Of a stretch of 64,000 nucleotides of DNA, positions 37,201-46,482 are shown piece by piece. A program made the translations under genes and the position numbers. The stretch is from Mycobacterium sp. IS-3022 (GTDB lineage Bacteria > Actinomycetota > Actinomycetes > Mycobacteriales > Mycobacteriaceae): assembly GCF_001500065.1 (NCBI RefSeq), contig NZ_LQIN01000001.1, forward strand, positions 620,001 to 684,000, given 5' to 3'. The notes beneath the pieces are model-generated. The model was not told the DNA's origin. It worked only from the letters and a program-made list of their open reading frames with translations, and ran no database searches. Positions within the stretch are counted from its first letter, which is position 1. The number at the start of each line of letters is the position of its first letter.

Positions 37201-39744
37201 GGTAACCGGGCGGCATTGACCACGCCCGCGCCGACAGTATCGATTCCAGCATTGTTTGCTTCTCAGGTGGAGCGCGCGCCGCAGGCAGTTGCGCTGAGCT
37301 GCGGGGAGCGTTCGTGGACTTATCGTGAGCTCGATGAGGCGTCCAACCGGTTGGCGCACCTGCTGGTCGGCCACGGCGCGGGTCCCGGTGAGTGTGTGGC
37401 GCTGTTGTTGCCGCGGTCGGGTGAGGCGATCGTGTCGATCCTGGCGGTGTTGAAGAGCGGAGCGGCGTATCTCCCGATTGATCCGGTGTTGCCGGTGGCG
37501 CGGATCGGGTTCATGTTGGCCGATACCGCGGCGATCGCCGCCATCACCACCACGGAGCTGGCCGATCGCCTGGATGGGCAAGACTTGGCGGTCATCGATA
37601 TCGACGACCCAGCGGTGGACAACCAACCCAGTACCGCCTTGCCAGGGCCGGCACCGGAAGATGTCGCTTACCTCATCTACACCTCGGGTACCACCGGCGT
37701 TCCCAAAGGCGTGGCGATAACACACCGCAACGCCACCCAGCTATTGGAAGCACTACCCGCATATCTGCCGGTGACGGGGGCGTGGACGCAGTGTCATTCC
37801 TACGGGTTTGACGTGTCGGTTTGGGAAATCTGGGGTGCGCTGTCGCACGGTGGTCGAGTGGTGGCGGTGCCCGACTCAGTGACACGCTCGCCGGAAGACT
37901 TTCAAGCCTTGCTGGTCGCTGAACAGGTCAGCGTTCTCACCCAGACCCCTTCGGCGGCAAAGATGTTGTCACCGCAGGGTTTGGACACGACCGCGTTGGT
38001 GGTGGCCGGTGAGGCCTGCCCGACCGAGCTGGTGGATCGCTGGGCGCCGGGACGGGTGATGATCAACGCCTGCGGGCCCACCGAGACCACGATGGGTGTG
38101 AGCCTGAGTCGGCCTCTGACGGCGGGGTCGGGCGTGGTGCCGATCGGCGCTCCGGTGCCAGGGGCCGCGTTGTTCGTCCTGGATGCGGGTTTGCGCCGGG
38201 TGCCCGCCGGTGTGGTCGGTGAATTGTATGTGGCCGGACATGGTGTGGGCGTGGGGTATTGGCGACGTCCCGAGCTGACCGCGTCACGGTTTGTCGCGTG
38301 TCCATTCGCAGACGCGGGGGCGCCAGGACAACGGATGTATCGCACCGGGGATCTGGTTCGCTGGGGCGCCGATGGGCAGCTGGAATATATGGGCCGCGCG
38401 GATGAGCAAGTCAGAATCCGCGGCTACCGCATCGAACTCGATGAGATTCAGGCCGTGTTGGCCGATTGCGATGGGGTGGCCCAGGCGGCGGTGATAACCC
38501 GCGAGGACCGCCCCGGCAACAAGCGCCTGGTGGGCTATATCACCGGGACCGCCGACCCGGCCGCGATACGTGCCGCGCTGGCTGAGCGGTTGCCGGCGTT
38601 CATGGTGCCGACGGCGGTGGTGGTGATCGAGGAGATGCCGTTGACGCCCAACGGCAAACTCGACAAGCGCGCCTTGCCGGCGCCGGAATACCAGGACACC
38701 GACGGTTACCAGGCGCCGGCGACAAAGCTGGAAGCAGTCCTGGCCGATATCTTTGCCCAGGTGCTCGGTTTGGAGCAGGTTGGGGTCAATGACTCGTTTT
38801 TCGAGTTGGGTGGGGATTCGCTTTCGGCGATGCGCGTGGTTGCCGCGGTCAACAAATTCTTGGATGGCCACGTCGCGGTGCGCACGCTGTTACTCGCGCC
38901 GTCGGTGAGAAGCCTCAGCCAGCTGTTGGGCAGAGATGGCAGCGGTGTGGAACTGCCCCCTGTTGACGTTCTCAAGGAGGGTACGGGCGTTCCGCTGTGC
39001 TGTATTCACGAAGGTAACGGGCAAAGCTATGCATATCGGGGGCTGGGTAGCTTTTTGGATTGCCCCATCATCGGAATCAACCAAATCCCGCAGAACGGCG
39101 AAGCTGAGCCGGGATCCATTCGCGACATGGCGAAAATCTATGCGGATCGACTCCAAGCCGTTTATCCCGACGGACCCTACAACCTTCTCGGCTGGTCTTT
39201 CGGCGGTCCCGTAGCCCACGAGCTCGCCATTGAGCTTCACCGGCGCGGATGTGAAGTCCAACGCGTCATCCTGTTGGACCCGGTGCTCAGCGTCAACCGT
39301 ACAAGGAGAAACGACGCTGTAGACGACGAGAATCCAGGCGAGGGCCGCCTCCTCGACCTTTTCTTACGGTCCAGTCACATCGATATTCCAGAGCAGTCGG
39401 AGCCTCTTACCTACCGGCAGGCCGAGGAGCTGATTCTCCAACAAGGAGAAGTGGTGGAGTTCGTGCTTCCGCCCAGGCAGATCTTTGAGTTCGCTGTGCG
39501 AAACCACAATGCGAACGAGTTGTTTCTCCGCGACCACGTGCCCGATGTGTTTGAGGGCGATGTGATCGTATTCTCCGCTAAGCAAGATCCAAATGACGAC
39601 GACTTATGCGAACCAGAAAATTGGCGACCCTACGTTGCTGGCGACATTACCGTGCACCCAGTTGACTGCGAACACGATGAGATGATGACCCCCGCATCGC
39701 TCGCGAAGTACGGCCCACAGCTCAAGGCCTCATTAGAGGCTTAG
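29431..39744 (+). CDS. Giant non-ribosomal peptide synthetase, A-T of module 8, modules 9 and 10, and thioesterase
   Basis: A 3437-residue NRPS whose ATG overlaps the stop of the upstream NRPS (ATGA). Order: A8-T8; C9-A9-T9-E9; C10-A10-T10-TE. Carrier serines are at 565, 1638 and 3130. HHIAADG of C9 is at 750, HHLAVDG of E9 at 1810 and HHIVLDG of C10 at 2293. The C-terminal type I thioesterase (about 3180-3437) has GWSFGG with nucleophile Ser 3256 and likely triad partners Asp 3283 (ILLDP) and His 3415 (CEHDEM). The protein starts with an A domain and no C domain, so it cannot work without its partner. A thioesterase implies release as a free acid or a lactone/lactam, unlike the reductive release of classical GPL synthetases. 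Confidence 0.97.
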   Translation: MTADATRRLLSFDLLDEDEHAELDGWGNRAVLTRAAPTESIPALFAAQVARTPEAVALSCGQRSWTYRELDEASNRLAHLLAESGAGPGACVALSLPRSGEAIVSILAVLKCGAAYVPIDPALPVARIGFMVADAAAIAAITTAGLADRLDGQDLTVIDVGDPRIEAFPCTAMAGAAAPEDIAYLIYTSGTTGVPKGVAVAHRNVTQLVESLPADLAPGQVWSQWHSLSFDVSVWEIFGALLHGGRLVVVPEEVAASPDELHALLVAEQVGVLCQTPSAAGMLSPQGLESTTLMVAGEACPVELVDRWAAPGRVMINAYGPTEATVYAAMSAPLVAGSGVAPIGRPVSGAAVFVLDAGLRRVSAGVVGELYVAGGGVACGYVRRSGLTASRFVACPFGAPGERMYRTGDLVRWSMDGQLQYLGRADEQVKIRGYRIELGEVQAALAALDGVQQAVVIAREDRPGDKRLVGYVTGTADSATTRAELAERLPAYMVPAAVVVLDALPLTVSGKLDKRALPAPEYQDVDRYRAPTTPTEEMVAGIYAQVLGLERVGVDDSFFDLGGDSLLAMRVAAAVNAGLDAHLPVGALFETPTVAELAPRIAGDAGGLEPLVAVARPALVPLSFAQHRLWFIDQLQGPSPIYNLAVALRLDGRLDAEALGHALGDVVGRHETLRTLFPAVDGMPQQLVIPAERADLGWQVVDAVGWSAGRLEEAVGAVVREPFELATEIPLRARLFRIADEEHVLVAVVHHIAADGWSITPLVRDLGMAYTARRAGQAPGWSVLPVQYVDYTLWQRAQLGDLEDPDSRIAAQLTFWRQVLSGAPERLALPTDRPYPPVADYRGAKVAVDWPAELQQQVARVAREHNASSFMVVQAALAVLLAKLSASTDVAVGFPIAGRRDPALDELVGFFVNTLVLRVDVAGDPTVAELLADVRARSLAAYEHQDVPFEVLVERLNPTRSMTHHPLVQVVLAWQNFAGQDTTSAELALGDLRVTPLPADTRTARMDLTFSLGERWSQAGEPAGIGGEVEFRSDVFDAASIEALIERLARVLAAMTADPTRRLSSVDVLDAVEHARLDEIGNRAGLTQRAPASVSIPALFAEQVARVPEAVAITFEGHSVTYRELDEASNRLAHLLAGHGARPGARVALLLPRSAEAVAAIFAVLKTGAAYVPLDPAHPDARIGFVVTDAAPIAVITTAELRSRLDSHDLVVIDADDPAVDNYPATPLPAPAPEDIAYLIYTSGTTGTPKGVAVAHRNVTTLLESLDAELELSPGQVWSQCHSLAFDFSVWEAFGALLHGGRLLVVPDAVVRSPEDLHALLVAEQVNVLSQTPSAFYALRTADSLAPEVGDQLKLETVVFGGEALEPQRLRGWLRNHPGLPRLINMYGITETTVHASVREIFEADIDSPVSPIGVPLAYLGFFVLDGWLRPVPAGVVGELYVAGAGLAYGYVGRSGLTSSRFVACPFLGAEAPGQRMYRTGDLVSWGADGQLVYLGRADEQVKIRGYRIELGEVQAALAGCDGVDQAVVIAREDRPGDKRLVGYVTGALDPVAVRAKLAERLPVYMVPTAVVVLDAVPLTVNGKIDTRALPAPEYADVDRYRAPASAVEEVLAGIYAQVLGLERVGVDDSFFELGGDSILSMQVVARARAAGVLCRPRDIFVEQTVARLARVAEITDGAAGPVDEGVGPVVATPIMRWLQAIDGPVDEFNQTVVVQAPAAVAEADVVVLLQGLLDRHAMLRCRVDDDGDGGWSLWVPEAGAVNARDCLYTVDVLSDEAVAGARSRLNPGAGVMLSALWVPDPGQLVLIIHHLAVDGVSWRILLEDLNIAWAQHHNGQPIALPGTGTSFARWATLLAEHAHAAEVVAQAEVWRQVATAPTLLPTLQPEVDTLATAGQMSVSLDVATTRMLLGEVPAAFHAGVHDILLIAFALAFTEFLGADGAPIGIDVEGHGREELAADVDLSRTVGWFTAKYPVALAVDGLDWAQVIAGDAALGAVLKDAKEQLRAVPDGWTYGLLRYLNPDVELADSDPVIGFNYLGRLGAAAVEVSDDLWRLSQQGMAATGAAAATSMPLAHTVELNAATADTEDGPRLQANWAWAQSALDHAQMDRLSRLWFDALTGICAHVRAGGGGLTPSDIAPARLSQQQIDELCEQYQVADILPLTPLQQGLLFHASTAAGGDDVYAVQWGFTITGALDVERVRAAVHTVVNRHPNLVARFSAQFDEAVQVILADPVPGWRYLDLESQDVDVNDHLQRISADERAAVCELAHQPAFRAVLIRTAPDEHRLVLTNHHIVLDGWSTPILLQEIFAGYYRQRLPAPASYRSFVAWLAERDLDAARVAWSGVFAGFDTPTLVGPAVRTGRGRRGGASFTVSEHTTRALTELARSQHTTVNVVLQGAWAQLLMSLTGQKDVAFGTAVSGRPAEVVDAESMVGLLINTVPVRARITTETTTTDLLDQLQSGHNQTLEHQHLSLAEIHRITRHDQLFDTVFVFENYPIDAGALSAEHDLAISDISIHESTHYPLTLQAGPGPELGLRVEYDTEVFHGPGIEALIGRLQRVLVAMTADPAKPLSSLDLVDEGEHARLDEWGNRAALTTPAPTVSIPALFASQVERAPQAVALSCGERSWTYRELDEASNRLAHLLVGHGAGPGECVALLLPRSGEAIVSILAVLKSGAAYLPIDPVLPVARIGFMLADTAAIAAITTTELADRLDGQDLAVIDIDDPAVDNQPSTALPGPAPEDVAYLIYTSGTTGVPKGVAITHRNATQLLEALPAYLPVTGAWTQCHSYGFDVSVWEIWGALSHGGRVVAVPDSVTRSPEDFQALLVAEQVSVLTQTPSAAKMLSPQGLDTTALVVAGEACPTELVDRWAPGRVMINACGPTETTMGVSLSRPLTAGSGVVPIGAPVPGAALFVLDAGLRRVPAGVVGELYVAGHGVGVGYWRRPELTASRFVACPFADAGAPGQRMYRTGDLVRWGADGQLEYMGRADEQVRIRGYRIELDEIQAVLADCDGVAQAAVITREDRPGNKRLVGYITGTADPAAIRAALAERLPAFMVPTAVVVIEEMPLTPNGKLDKRALPAPEYQDTDGYQAPATKLEAVLADIFAQVLGLEQVGVNDSFFELGGDSLSAMRVVAAVNKFLDGHVAVRTLLLAPSVRSLSQLLGRDGSGVELPPVDVLKEGTGVPLCCIHEGNGQSYAYRGLGSFLDCPIIGINQIPQNGEAEPGSIRDMAKIYADRLQAVYPDGPYNLLGWSFGGPVAHELAIELHRRGCEVQRVILLDPVLSVNRTRRNDAVDDENPGEGRLLDLFLRSSHIDIPEQSEPLTYRQAEELILQQGEVVEFVLPPRQIFEFAVRNHNANELFLRDHVPDVFEGDVIVFSAKQDPNDDDLCEPENWRPYVAGDITVHPVDCEHDEMMTPASLAKYGPQLKASLEA
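31270..35870 (+). other. NRPS module 9: C9-A9-T9-E9, threonine-like
   Basis: C9 has HHIAADG. A9 is the third A domain with the FDFSVWE / [10 protein letters not shown] threonine-like pocket. T9 is GGDSI type, and E9 carries HHLAVDG, EGHGR and NYLGR. A D-Thr or D-allo-Thr is predicted. Its hydroxyl is one possible glycosylation site, by analogy with the allo-Thr of GPLs. Confidence 0.8.
35885..39744 (+). other. NRPS module 10 and thioesterase: C10-A10-T10-TE
   Basis: C10 is DCL-like ([20 protein letters not shown]). A10 specificity residues read D-V-W-T-V-A-A-M-G-K, with a weak likeness to phenylalanine codes. Its A5 motif is ACGPTE, with Cys replacing the usual Tyr. T10 serine is at residue 3130. 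TE spans about 38965-39744, with GWSFGG. Confidence 0.8.
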
Positions 39745-40170
39745 GGCGGTCGAGCGGAAGAAATTCTCGGGCAAGGTAATTGGACTTGGGAGTGCCGTAG
39801 CGGGGGGTTGCCAGGCGGACACCTGGCCGAAGGGCTAAGCGGTATCGGGGTCCAGGAGCGGGTCGATCAGCGACGAAGCCGACGGCGCCGGCGCCAACGT
39901 CTGCGGGGTTGCGAGGGAGGTCGGGCCCGGTGCCCGTTTCGGGGGCTCGTCGCGTCGTGCACCACCCACGACGACGGATCGACATCAACGTCGCGCTTCA
40001 GCCGGAGCCGTCGCAGCTCCGCGCAATGTGACCAAAGCTGTTGACCGCCACCGGTATCCCGCGTGGCATCACATGCACCGCGGCCTTCCAACTGGAACCT
40101 CGCAGTCCCACATCCGCATGAGCAGCACTACGGATCCGGAGGACGAAGCCAGGGCTCGCAGTCAACCCGC
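39745..40170. other. Intergenic region after the NRPS operon, no gene recognised
   Basis: This 426-base stretch lies between the NRPS stop and the stop of the leftward haem-binding-type gene. Short GC-rich frames exist on both strands but have no motifs or ribosome binding sites that support a call. I see no clear hairpin followed by a U-tract, so the terminator is not located. Confidence 0.5.
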
Positions 40171-40509
40171 TCAGTAGTTATTGCAGACGCTGAAGACGTG
40201 CTGGAGGACTGGAATGGCTTGCGCAGCGCCGGGGTTGCTCGCCACCATCTGGGCCATCGCCGCGCGTTCACTCGGCGGCGAGGCGAGGAACTGTTGAATT
40301 GCGGACTGGTCGGGCGGCGATGCGTTGAATCCCGCTGCCGCCTCCGGACGTTCCGCATTGAGCGCCGCCACAAACTGCGGGTAAGTGCAGGTCGTGTTGA
40401 TGGCCGGACCCAGATCTGGAGCTGCGGACGCGACCCCGGCTCCTGCGGTCAGCAACAATGCCAGACCGCCGAGCCCGCTAGCCAACGTGGTCAGCGACAG
40501 TTTGATCAT
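40171..40509 (-). CDS. Small exported MHB-type (haem-binding) protein
   Basis: A protein of 112 residues with a clear Sec signal peptide: Lys near the N-terminus, a hydrophobic stretch of about 20 residues, then ASA-APD as the likely cleavage site. The mature part has CTYPQFVAALN, repeated NxxP-type segments, a SPPSERAAM helix and a C-terminal Cys (VCNNY). The two cysteines could form a disulfide. This matches the mycobacterial haem-binding protein family (MHB, Rv0203-like) that also includes many proteins of unproven function. The start is ATG 40509, eight bases downstream of GGGAGGG; a GTG at 40518 would sit too close to that site. It is divergent from the MFS gene and has no obvious part in lipopeptide synthesis. 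Confidence 0.8.
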   Translation of the reverse strand: MIKLSLTTLASGLGGLALLLTAGAGVASAAPDLGPAINTTCTYPQFVAALNAERPEAAAGFNASPPDQSAIQQFLASPPSERAAMAQMVASNPGAAQAIPVLQHVFSVCNNY

Positions 40510-40783
40510 CGTATCCACCCTCCCTAATGGCTGATTGCAGCGACTCTACTCGCGAGTACTGCACTTTGCGGCAATATCACACAAGCCAGCAAACCACGGA
40601 CCTGACATGTTGCGGCCCGTCGAGCGCCCGGCCTCCCAGATCGAAGATGGGTGACATCTGTCGGCCGGGCCGGCGGTAACGGTGTCTCACACCCACCGTC
40701 CCGAAGCTCCCGCATACCTGTGCGCCCGGGTGACTCACAGAACGACGGCCGCGCAACCTATGTTTGCTATAGGGTGGCCCGAT

Positions 40784-42361
40784 ATGGCGGCTCTCAACGA
40801 TGGTGAGTGGGCAAATCACTCGACGACAGAGCGCGCCGAACGAACGGCCCCGACCCCTGTCGAAGCGACTACGGGCCGCCATGGGGAGAAGTCGTTCGCG
40901 ACCCGCCGGTCGTCTCGCCGATTCGTCGCAACGGTGGCCGCGATTGGCGGCATTGAGTTGATGGCGGCGATGGATGGCCCCATTGCGATCTTTGCGCTTC
41001 CTACGATTCAGAACGAATTGGGCCTGTCGGATGCCGGGCGAAGCTGGGTGATCACCGCCTACCTATTGACTTACGGCGGCCTGATTTTGCTAGGCGGCCG
41101 CCTCGGTGACACCTTCGGGCGCAAGCGCATTTTCATCTTCTCCGTCGCGCTGTTCACCATTGCCTCGGCCATGTGCGGAATCGCCTGGGACGGGCCGAGC
41201 CTCGTGGTGGCGCGGCTACTGCAGGGCATCGGTGCCGCGATCGCCATACCGACCTGTTTGGCATTGGCGGCGACAGCGTTTCAGAAGGGGCCGGAGCGCA
41301 ACGCGGCGATTGCGGCATTCGGTGCGATGTCCGGTGTGGGCGCGGTTATCGGCTTGGTTGCGGGCGGGGCGATCACCGAAGTGTGGTGGCGGCTGGCGTT
41401 TTTGGCGAATGTGCCGATCGGGCTGCTGGTTATCTACCTGGCCAGCGTCGCGCTGCGGGAAACCCAGAAGGAGCGGGTGCATCTCGATGCCGCCGGGGCT
41501 GTGCTGGCGACATTCGTCTGTACTGCAGGGGTTTTCGGCTTGTCGATGGGGCCGGAGAAGGGCTGGCTGTCGGCTCCGACGGTCGGTTCAGGTGTAGTGG
41601 CCCTGGCAGCTTTCGTGGCGTTCGCCGTCGTGGAGCGATCGGCGGAAAATCCCATCGTCCCATTTGGTCTGTTCTTCGACCGCAGCCGGCTGGCCGCGTT
41701 CGGCGCCTTCTTCCTTTCCGGGGGGGTGATGTTCACCTTGATCGTGGTGGTCGCCCTCTATGTGCAGAACATCATGGGCTACAGTCCGCTGCGCGCGGGC
41801 ATCGCCTTCGTCCCGTTTGCCATAGCGATCGCAGTCGGGATGGGCGTGACATCGCGGTTGGTGCCGTGGTTCCCGCCACGGGTGGTGGTTGTCGTCGGCG
41901 CCATCCTGCTACTGGGCGCGATCCTTTATGGCTCGACGCTCAACCGTGGCATCCCGTACTTCCCGAATCTTGTGCTTCCGATTGTCATCGGCGGTATTGC
42001 CATCGGCATGATCAACGTCCCACTTGGGTTGTCGGTGATCGCAAGTGTGGGCTTCGACAAGATAGGACCCACCACGGCGATCGCAGTGATGCTGCAGGGT
42101 CTCGGCGGGCCGTTGGTGCTGGCTGGCATCCAGGCCGTCGTCACGTCGCGCACGCTGTCGCTCGGCGGCACCAGCGGGCCGGTGACGGTCATGAATGAAG
42201 CCCAGTTGGACGCACTGGACAAAGGCTTCACCTACGGCTTGGTATGGCTCGCCGGGGTGGTCGCTCTGCTCGGTGGGGTGGCGCTGCTCATCGGCTACAC
42301 CGCGAAGCAGGTAGGGCGGGCGCAGGAAGTCGAGAAAGCCATCGACGGTCGGAGAAAGTAG
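40784..42361 (+). CDS. MFS transporter, DHA2 (EmrB/QacA-like) family
   Basis: About 525 residues with some 14 hydrophobic segments and the MFS motif A, GGRLGDTFGRKR, in the loop after the second helix. It resembles proton-driven drug/solute exporters of the DHA2 group. The N-terminal 50 residues are hydrophilic. The start is uncertain: the frame is open to GTG 40682, with ATGs at 40760 and 40784, and I chose 40784 for its upstream AGGGTGG. It lies downstream of the NRPS operon and 145 bases before a glycosyltransferase. Export or flipping of a lipopeptide intermediate is possible, but resistance or an unrelated role cannot be excluded. Known GPL loci use MmpL proteins instead, and none is seen here. 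Confidence 0.85.
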   Translation: MAALNDGEWANHSTTERAERTAPTPVEATTGRHGEKSFATRRSSRRFVATVAAIGGIELMAAMDGPIAIFALPTIQNELGLSDAGRSWVITAYLLTYGGLILLGGRLGDTFGRKRIFIFSVALFTIASAMCGIAWDGPSLVVARLLQGIGAAIAIPTCLALAATAFQKGPERNAAIAAFGAMSGVGAVIGLVAGGAITEVWWRLAFLANVPIGLLVIYLASVALRETQKERVHLDAAGAVLATFVCTAGVFGLSMGPEKGWLSAPTVGSGVVALAAFVAFAVVERSAENPIVPFGLFFDRSRLAAFGAFFLSGGVMFTLIVVVALYVQNIMGYSPLRAGIAFVPFAIAIAVGMGVTSRLVPWFPPRVVVVVGAILLLGAILYGSTLNRGIPYFPNLVLPIVIGGIAIGMINVPLGLSVIASVGFDKIGPTTAIAVMLQGLGGPLVLAGIQAVVTSRTLSLGGTSGPVTVMNEAQLDALDKGFTYGLVWLAGVVALLGGVALLIGYTAKQVGRAQEVEKAIDGRRK

Positions 42362-42506
42362 CCCATACTCGTCCGGCGTGAGCGTAAACGAGCGACAGAC
42401 GGCTTTCCGTCCAATGAATGCAGACGGATGCCGAGCTACCCGCGGGTGGCTCAGCCACATGCCAGGCTTTGCAAAATACGCGCGTAGAGAGTAAAGCTAA
42501 TTCGCA

Positions 42507-43805
42507 ATGAAATTTGTGTTGGCATGCTTTGGAACTCGCGGCGATGTTGAGCCCGGCGTTACTCTTGGCCGTGAGCTGCTGCGAAGAGGGCACGAAGTTC
42601 ACATCGCAGTCACGTCAGAAATGGTTGGTTTCGTAGAATCGGCTGGGCTCACGGCGGCTACTTATGGGGTGGATGCCAAGCCGGTGATAGAAGCGTACCG
42701 AGAGTTCACTGGATATCTCCCCCCAAAGTCATTCCAGATACACGAACTGATCAGGTCGTGGCGCAGATACCGGAAGTTATTTGCGGAGTGCTGGAGCGAC
42801 ATCGGTACGACGTTGACGTCGCTAGTGGATCGGCCTGATCTGCTATTCACCGGCCTGGGTTTCCAGGAGGCTGCCGCCAACGTCGCGGAGTATTACGACA
42901 TTCCGTTGGCCACGCTGCATTGGTTCCCGCAGAGGGTGAACAGCCAGCAATTTCCGTACCTACCGGCGCCGTTGAGCCGCGCTGCAATGACATTGGACGA
43001 GTGGTTGTATTGGCAGATGACACAGAAGGTCGACAACACGCAGCGCAGTGAATTGGGCCTACCGAAGACAACCGCCTCCTCCCCGCGACGGATCGCCGAA
43101 CGCGGATCGCTGGAACTCCAGGGCTACGACGAAGTGTGCTTTCCCGGGCTGGCAGCCGAATGGGCCAGGTTGGATGTCCGACGGCCGTTTGTTGGCGTGA
43201 TGACGGCGCAGTTGCCGACAAATTGCGACGACGAGGTCGCCTCGTGGATCGCTGCGGGAACGCCGCCGATCTATTTCGGCTTCGGCAGCATGTGGGTTGA
43301 ATCTCCGGTGGACACTCTCGCAATGATCAGCGAGGCCTGCGCACAATTAGGGGAACGCGCGTTGGTTTGCTCTGGGCAGAGTGATTGGAGCGAACTGCCG
43401 CACTTGGAGCACGTCAAGGTTGTCAGTGCGGTAAACCATTCGGTCACATTTCCCGCTTGCCGAGCGGTCGTGCACCACGGTGGCTCGGGCACCACGGCCG
43501 CAGGCCTGCGCGCCGGAGTCCCCTCGTTGATCCTGTGGACGACGGGCGATCAACCGCTCTGGGGAGACCGGGTCAAGCGATTGAGGGTGGGCACGACTCG
43601 ACGCTTTCTGAGCACTACCCGTGAATCGCTGATCGCGGATCTCCGGACCATACTGGCCCCGCAGTTCGCTACCCGGGCCCGTGCGCTAGCCACCCGGATG
43701 ACTGAACCCGCCGACAGCGTTGCCAAGGCCGCCGACCTTGTGGAAGGTCTGGCCCGCCGCGGCCGTGTTGGCTTATTCGGCAAGGGCACCTTCGAGGACT
43801 CGTAG
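42507..43805 (+). CDS. UGT-type glycosyltransferase (GT1, GtfA/Rv1524-like), copy 1
   Basis: A 432-residue GT-B glycosyltransferase starting MKFVLACFGTRGDVEP, the N-terminal acceptor-side signature of the glycopeptide/GPL glycosyltransferase family. It carries FGFGSM mid-protein and the nucleotide-sugar binding VVHHGGSGTTAAGLRAGVP, with HHGGSGTT at residues 323-330. No membrane segment is evident; these enzymes act in the cytosol on the lipopeptide with dTDP-deoxysugars. The upstream ribosome binding site is weak. It stands alone, 145 bases after the MFS gene and convergent with the following methyltransferase. It is one of five intact paralogues in the window. The sugar and attachment site cannot be inferred. 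Confidence 0.92.
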   Translation: MKFVLACFGTRGDVEPGVTLGRELLRRGHEVHIAVTSEMVGFVESAGLTAATYGVDAKPVIEAYREFTGYLPPKSFQIHELIRSWRRYRKLFAECWSDIGTTLTSLVDRPDLLFTGLGFQEAAANVAEYYDIPLATLHWFPQRVNSQQFPYLPAPLSRAAMTLDEWLYWQMTQKVDNTQRSELGLPKTTASSPRRIAERGSLELQGYDEVCFPGLAAEWARLDVRRPFVGVMTAQLPTNCDDEVASWIAAGTPPIYFGFGSMWVESPVDTLAMISEACAQLGERALVCSGQSDWSELPHLEHVKVVSAVNHSVTFPACRAVVHHGGSGTTAAGLRAGVPSLILWTTGDQPLWGDRVKRLRVGTTRRFLSTTRESLIADLRTILAPQFATRARALATRMTEPADSVAKAADLVEGLARRGRVGLFGKGTFEDS

Positions 43806-43824
43806 AGCCGTCGCGACCGCGGGG

Positions 43825-44673
43825 CTACCGGAGTGCGGAAAGTTCAGCAGCCGCCTGATCAGTGAAAGCTACTTTTTTCTGTAGGATGAGTTGCGAGTAA
43901 ACGTTCAGAATTTTGTATTCGCCTTTGCGGTATTTCAAAAATACGTTGATTGCCCACGCCGGGTTCGCCCGAGCGCGAGGGTAGCCAGGCCACAAAAAGT
44001 CGTCAAAGATCAACAGCCCGCCCTGCTCCAACAGCCGCCATGCGCTGATCGCGTCTGTTAACACATCATCGGCAAAGTGCGACCCATCCACATAAATCAC
44101 ATCAAACTTCTGCTGTTCATCGAGCAGCTCTGCTAGCACATGCACGGATGCGCCTTTGCGCTTGGTTAGCCGCGATGCGAACGGTGCAAGATTGCCGTCG
44201 AAACGGGCTTCAAGGCCTTGCAAATCCCTGTAGTGGTGGTATTCGCTTCCGGCCCATGTGTCCACGGCTGTCAGGTGTCCTTGCCAGAAATAAGCCAGAA
44301 GGAACAGGGTTGAACGGCCCTCCCAGGACCCGATCTCGAGTATCCGTACGGGATCGGCGCGGTCAAAGACCTTCGCAAACGTGACGCACCACAGGACGAT
44401 AATTGCGTCAGCCGTGTCGAACCATAATTCCTTGAACCGGCCTTTTGCTGCCTCCGCCTCAAACTCGGTACGAACCTCAGTCACGTTTTTCCGCGCGCGA
44501 AACAAAACCCCAAATTTCACCAGGAGATAACGCAAATTGGTCGTAAGATAGTGCCACAGCACAGTAGGGTGATCTTTCCCCACGCGCAATAACAGCGCAA
44601 AGCTCTGGGCTTCCCAACGAATTTGGGTTCTCCTGGACAGCCCGATCACGTTGCTCTCGGCCGTGTTCGACAA
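43825..44673 (-). CDS. Class I SAM methyltransferase (Methyltransf_24 type), probable sugar O-methyltransferase
   Basis: The frame encodes 282 residues on the minus strand. ILEIGSWEGRSTLFL (about residues 112-126) is the SAM-binding motif I, LTAVDTWAGSEYH follows as motif II, and FDVIYVDGSHFADDVL is the acidic metal/SAM segment typical of the Methyltransf_24 and CmcI-like group. C-terminal LLIFDDFLWPGYP supports the same fold. Several GPL-locus methyltransferases act on sugar hydroxyls, so O-methylation of a sugar of the product is the best guess. The frame opens with TTG at 44673 behind an AAAGG element; GTG 44649 is the alternative. It is convergent with UGT copy 1, 19 bases apart, and divergent from the sugar cassette. 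Confidence 0.82.
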   Translation of the reverse strand: MSNTAESNVIGLSRRTQIRWEAQSFALLLRVGKDHPTVLWHYLTTNLRYLLVKFGVLFRARKNVTEVRTEFEAEAAKGRFKELWFDTADAIIVLWCVTFAKVFDRADPVRILEIGSWEGRSTLFLLAYFWQGHLTAVDTWAGSEYHHYRDLQGLEARFDGNLAPFASRLTKRKGASVHVLAELLDEQQKFDVIYVDGSHFADDVLTDAISAWRLLEQGGLLIFDDFLWPGYPRARANPAWAINVFLKYRKGEYKILNVYSQLILQKKVAFTDQAAAELSALR

Positions 44674-44977
44674 GATCGATGCCTTTTCTCTCGCGGCTCG
44701 GATTGTGCATTCCGACCAATGAAACGCTTCGGCAAGTTCGGTGGTGGGTAGCCTTTGGCATGTTAGCAGGGCGCCGGCTCACAAGCGTGACATTTTCGGA
44801 CAGGCAGTCGTAGCTACTGCGCCAATTCTTTTGTGTCGAACGCAACTATGGCATGCAACTGGCGACCGGACGGTTGTTGGTGCGGTTATCGCACATCTTC
44901 GGGTTGTGACACTTGTGGTTGCGCTTCGAATCCTTTGAACACCTGCCGGGCGCGATGGCGGCACTTAAGGTGACGCC
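44674..44977. other. Divergent intergenic region between the methyltransferase and the sugar cassette
   Basis: These 304 bases separate two divergent starts and must hold promoters for both. The stretch is AT-richer than its surroundings. No coding frame with support and no specific operator are seen. AAGGTGA just before 44978 is the ribosome binding site of the dehydratase gene. Confidence 0.5.
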
Positions 44978-46042
44978 ATGGATTGCAAACTGATTCTCGT
45001 TACGGGAGGGCTCGGGTTCATCGGGAAGCACTTCGTAAAGCGCTGCCTGGAGCTCGGCCATTTCGTCACGAATGTCGACGTAGTGAACTACGCCGCGGAC
45101 CGGTTCGCGAATGAAGGGTTTCTGCGGCACCCGAACTACCGGCACATTGCCGAGGACATCGCCGCCCTCGGTCACCTGCCTGACAGCGACGTCATTGTGA
45201 ATTTCGCCGCCGAGTCGCACGTCGACAACTCCATCGTCGACAACCAACAGTTCTGCTACTCCAACATCCTTGGTGTCCAGCGCCTGCTCGAGTTGGTGCG
45301 CGTCAAGAATCCGCATGAAGCGCCCCTGTTTGTTCAGATCAGCAGCGACGAGGTGTACGGCGACATCGCGAACGGCCGTCACAGTGAGTGCGATCCGATG
45401 CGCCCGTCGAACCCGTACTCCGCGACCAAGGCGGCTGCCGACATGCTGGTTCTCGGCTGGGCGCGCACTTACGGATTGCGCTACAACATCGTGCGTATGA
45501 CCAATAACTACGGACCCTTCCAATACCCGGAGAAGCTGATTCCAAAGTCCATCCTCCGTATGCGCCGCGGCCTGCCCGCGCTGATGCACGGCGATGGCAG
45601 CTACGTGCGCTCATGGGTCCACGTGGCGGACGCGGCGGAGGCTCTGCTGACGATCTTGGACAAGGGCGAACGCAACACCGTGTACAACGTGCGTGGGGAC
45701 GACGAGTTGCCCAACATCGATGTGCTGCGCAAGCTCGCCCGTATCTTGAACCGCTCCGAGTCTGAAGCCTTTGTGTCCGTGCCCAATCGCGTGGGCCAGG
45801 ACATCCGCTACAGCCTCGACGATTCGCGGCTCCGCGCGCTGGGCTGGCAGCCGACAAGGGTGTTTGACGAAGAGCTGACCAAGATCGCTGTTGACGATGA
45901 CTTCATGCGCTTCCTCGGAGGAAACTCCTTCGCGCCCTACCAAAGCGATGGCTTTGGCGCGACGGAGGTTGCAGCTGAATACGACTTCAAGCACTTCCTC
46001 TCAGAACGCGCCACCATGATCCACCAGGAAAGTCGACGATGA
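44978..46042 (+). CDS. dTDP-glucose 4,6-dehydratase-like SDR enzyme
   Basis: A protein of 354 residues in the extended SDR family. It has the NAD-binding GGLGFIG near the N-terminus, VNFAAESHVDNS, the active-site segment SSDEVYGD, the catalytic YSATK (Tyr-x-x-x-Lys) and TNNYGPFQYPEKLIP, all characteristic of RmlB-type dehydratases that turn dTDP-glucose into the 4-keto-6-deoxy sugar. The family usually has STDEVYG; the serine variant here is mild. The start is ATG 44978 with AAGGTGA upstream. It is the first gene of a four-gene unit and overlaps the cupin gene by ATGA. In the pathway it would supply the keto sugar that the C-methyltransferase needs. Being separate from any rml operon, it looks dedicated to this locus. 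Confidence 0.9.
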   Translation: MDCKLILVTGGLGFIGKHFVKRCLELGHFVTNVDVVNYAADRFANEGFLRHPNYRHIAEDIAALGHLPDSDVIVNFAAESHVDNSIVDNQQFCYSNILGVQRLLELVRVKNPHEAPLFVQISSDEVYGDIANGRHSECDPMRPSNPYSATKAAADMLVLGWARTYGLRYNIVRMTNNYGPFQYPEKLIPKSILRMRRGLPALMHGDGSYVRSWVHVADAAEALLTILDKGERNTVYNVRGDDELPNIDVLRKLARILNRSESEAFVSVPNRVGQDIRYSLDDSRLRALGWQPTRVFDEELTKIAVDDDFMRFLGGNSFAPYQSDGFGATEVAAEYDFKHFLSERATMIHQESRR

Positions 46043-46482
46043 GCAACAAGGGTGAGCAGTCCGAGGCCTGGCCTACGACCGGGCCAATCGTGTCCCTACC
46101 GGCCGCGTTCGAGGATGCACGCGGCGTGATTCAGACGCTGGTGGACGGCGGTGTGCAGAGCGTTCAGATCATCACGTCGAAGGCGAACACGGTGCGGGCC
46201 AACCACTATCACAAGACCGACTCGCACTATATGTATGTGCTGAAAGGCACGATGAAGTATGTGCATCGCGCCGCTGGCGACACATCGGCGCCAAGCTGGC
46301 TGCTGGTGAAGGAAGGTCAATTGGTATACACGCCTCCACTCGTCGAGCACGCGGTCGAATTTCTGGAGGATTCCGCGTTCCTCAACATCACCGGCAAGCC
46401 TCGCGACCAGAGCTCTTACGAGGATGACCTTGTGCGTGTCGATCTGTACAAGTCCGCCGGCAACCCGGAACCGGGCGAGTGA
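46039..46482 (+). CDS. Cupin-fold protein of the deoxysugar cassette
   Basis: A single-domain cupin of 147 residues. It has the metal-ligand pattern of cupin motif 1, with NHYHKTDSHYMYVLKGTMKY (about residues 55-74), and motif 2, VYTPPLVEHAVEF (about 96-108). It overlaps the dehydratase upstream by ATGA and the C-methyltransferase downstream by GTGA, so the three are translationally coupled. Cupins in such cassettes can be sugar-nucleotide epimerases or keto-isomerases. This one is shorter than RmlC-type 3,5-epimerases and I do not see their full active site, so a role as epimerase, isomerase or lyase on the dTDP-4-keto sugar is only inferred. Confidence 0.82.
   Translation: MSNKGEQSEAWPTTGPIVSLPAAFEDARGVIQTLVDGGVQSVQIITSKANTVRANHYHKTDSHYMYVLKGTMKYVHRAAGDTSAPSWLLVKEGQLVYTPPLVEHAVEFLEDSAFLNITGKPRDQSSYEDDLVRVDLYKSAGNPEPGE

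Noticed and set aside
1991..39744. Regularly spaced near-identical DNA blocks that could look like a repeat array or CRISPR
   Set aside because: They are the conserved core motifs of the repeated C, A, T and E domains, spaced by module length (about 3.1-4.5 kb), in frame and coding throughout.
41173..42198. A 341-codon plus-strand frame inside the MFS gene
   Set aside because: It is the out-of-frame shadow of the transporter. Its translation is rich in Arg and Gly and lacks hydrophobic segments.
44741..44938. A possible small gene in the divergent gap before the dehydratase
   Set aside because: It is a short frame without motif or ribosome binding site in a region expected to carry two promoters.
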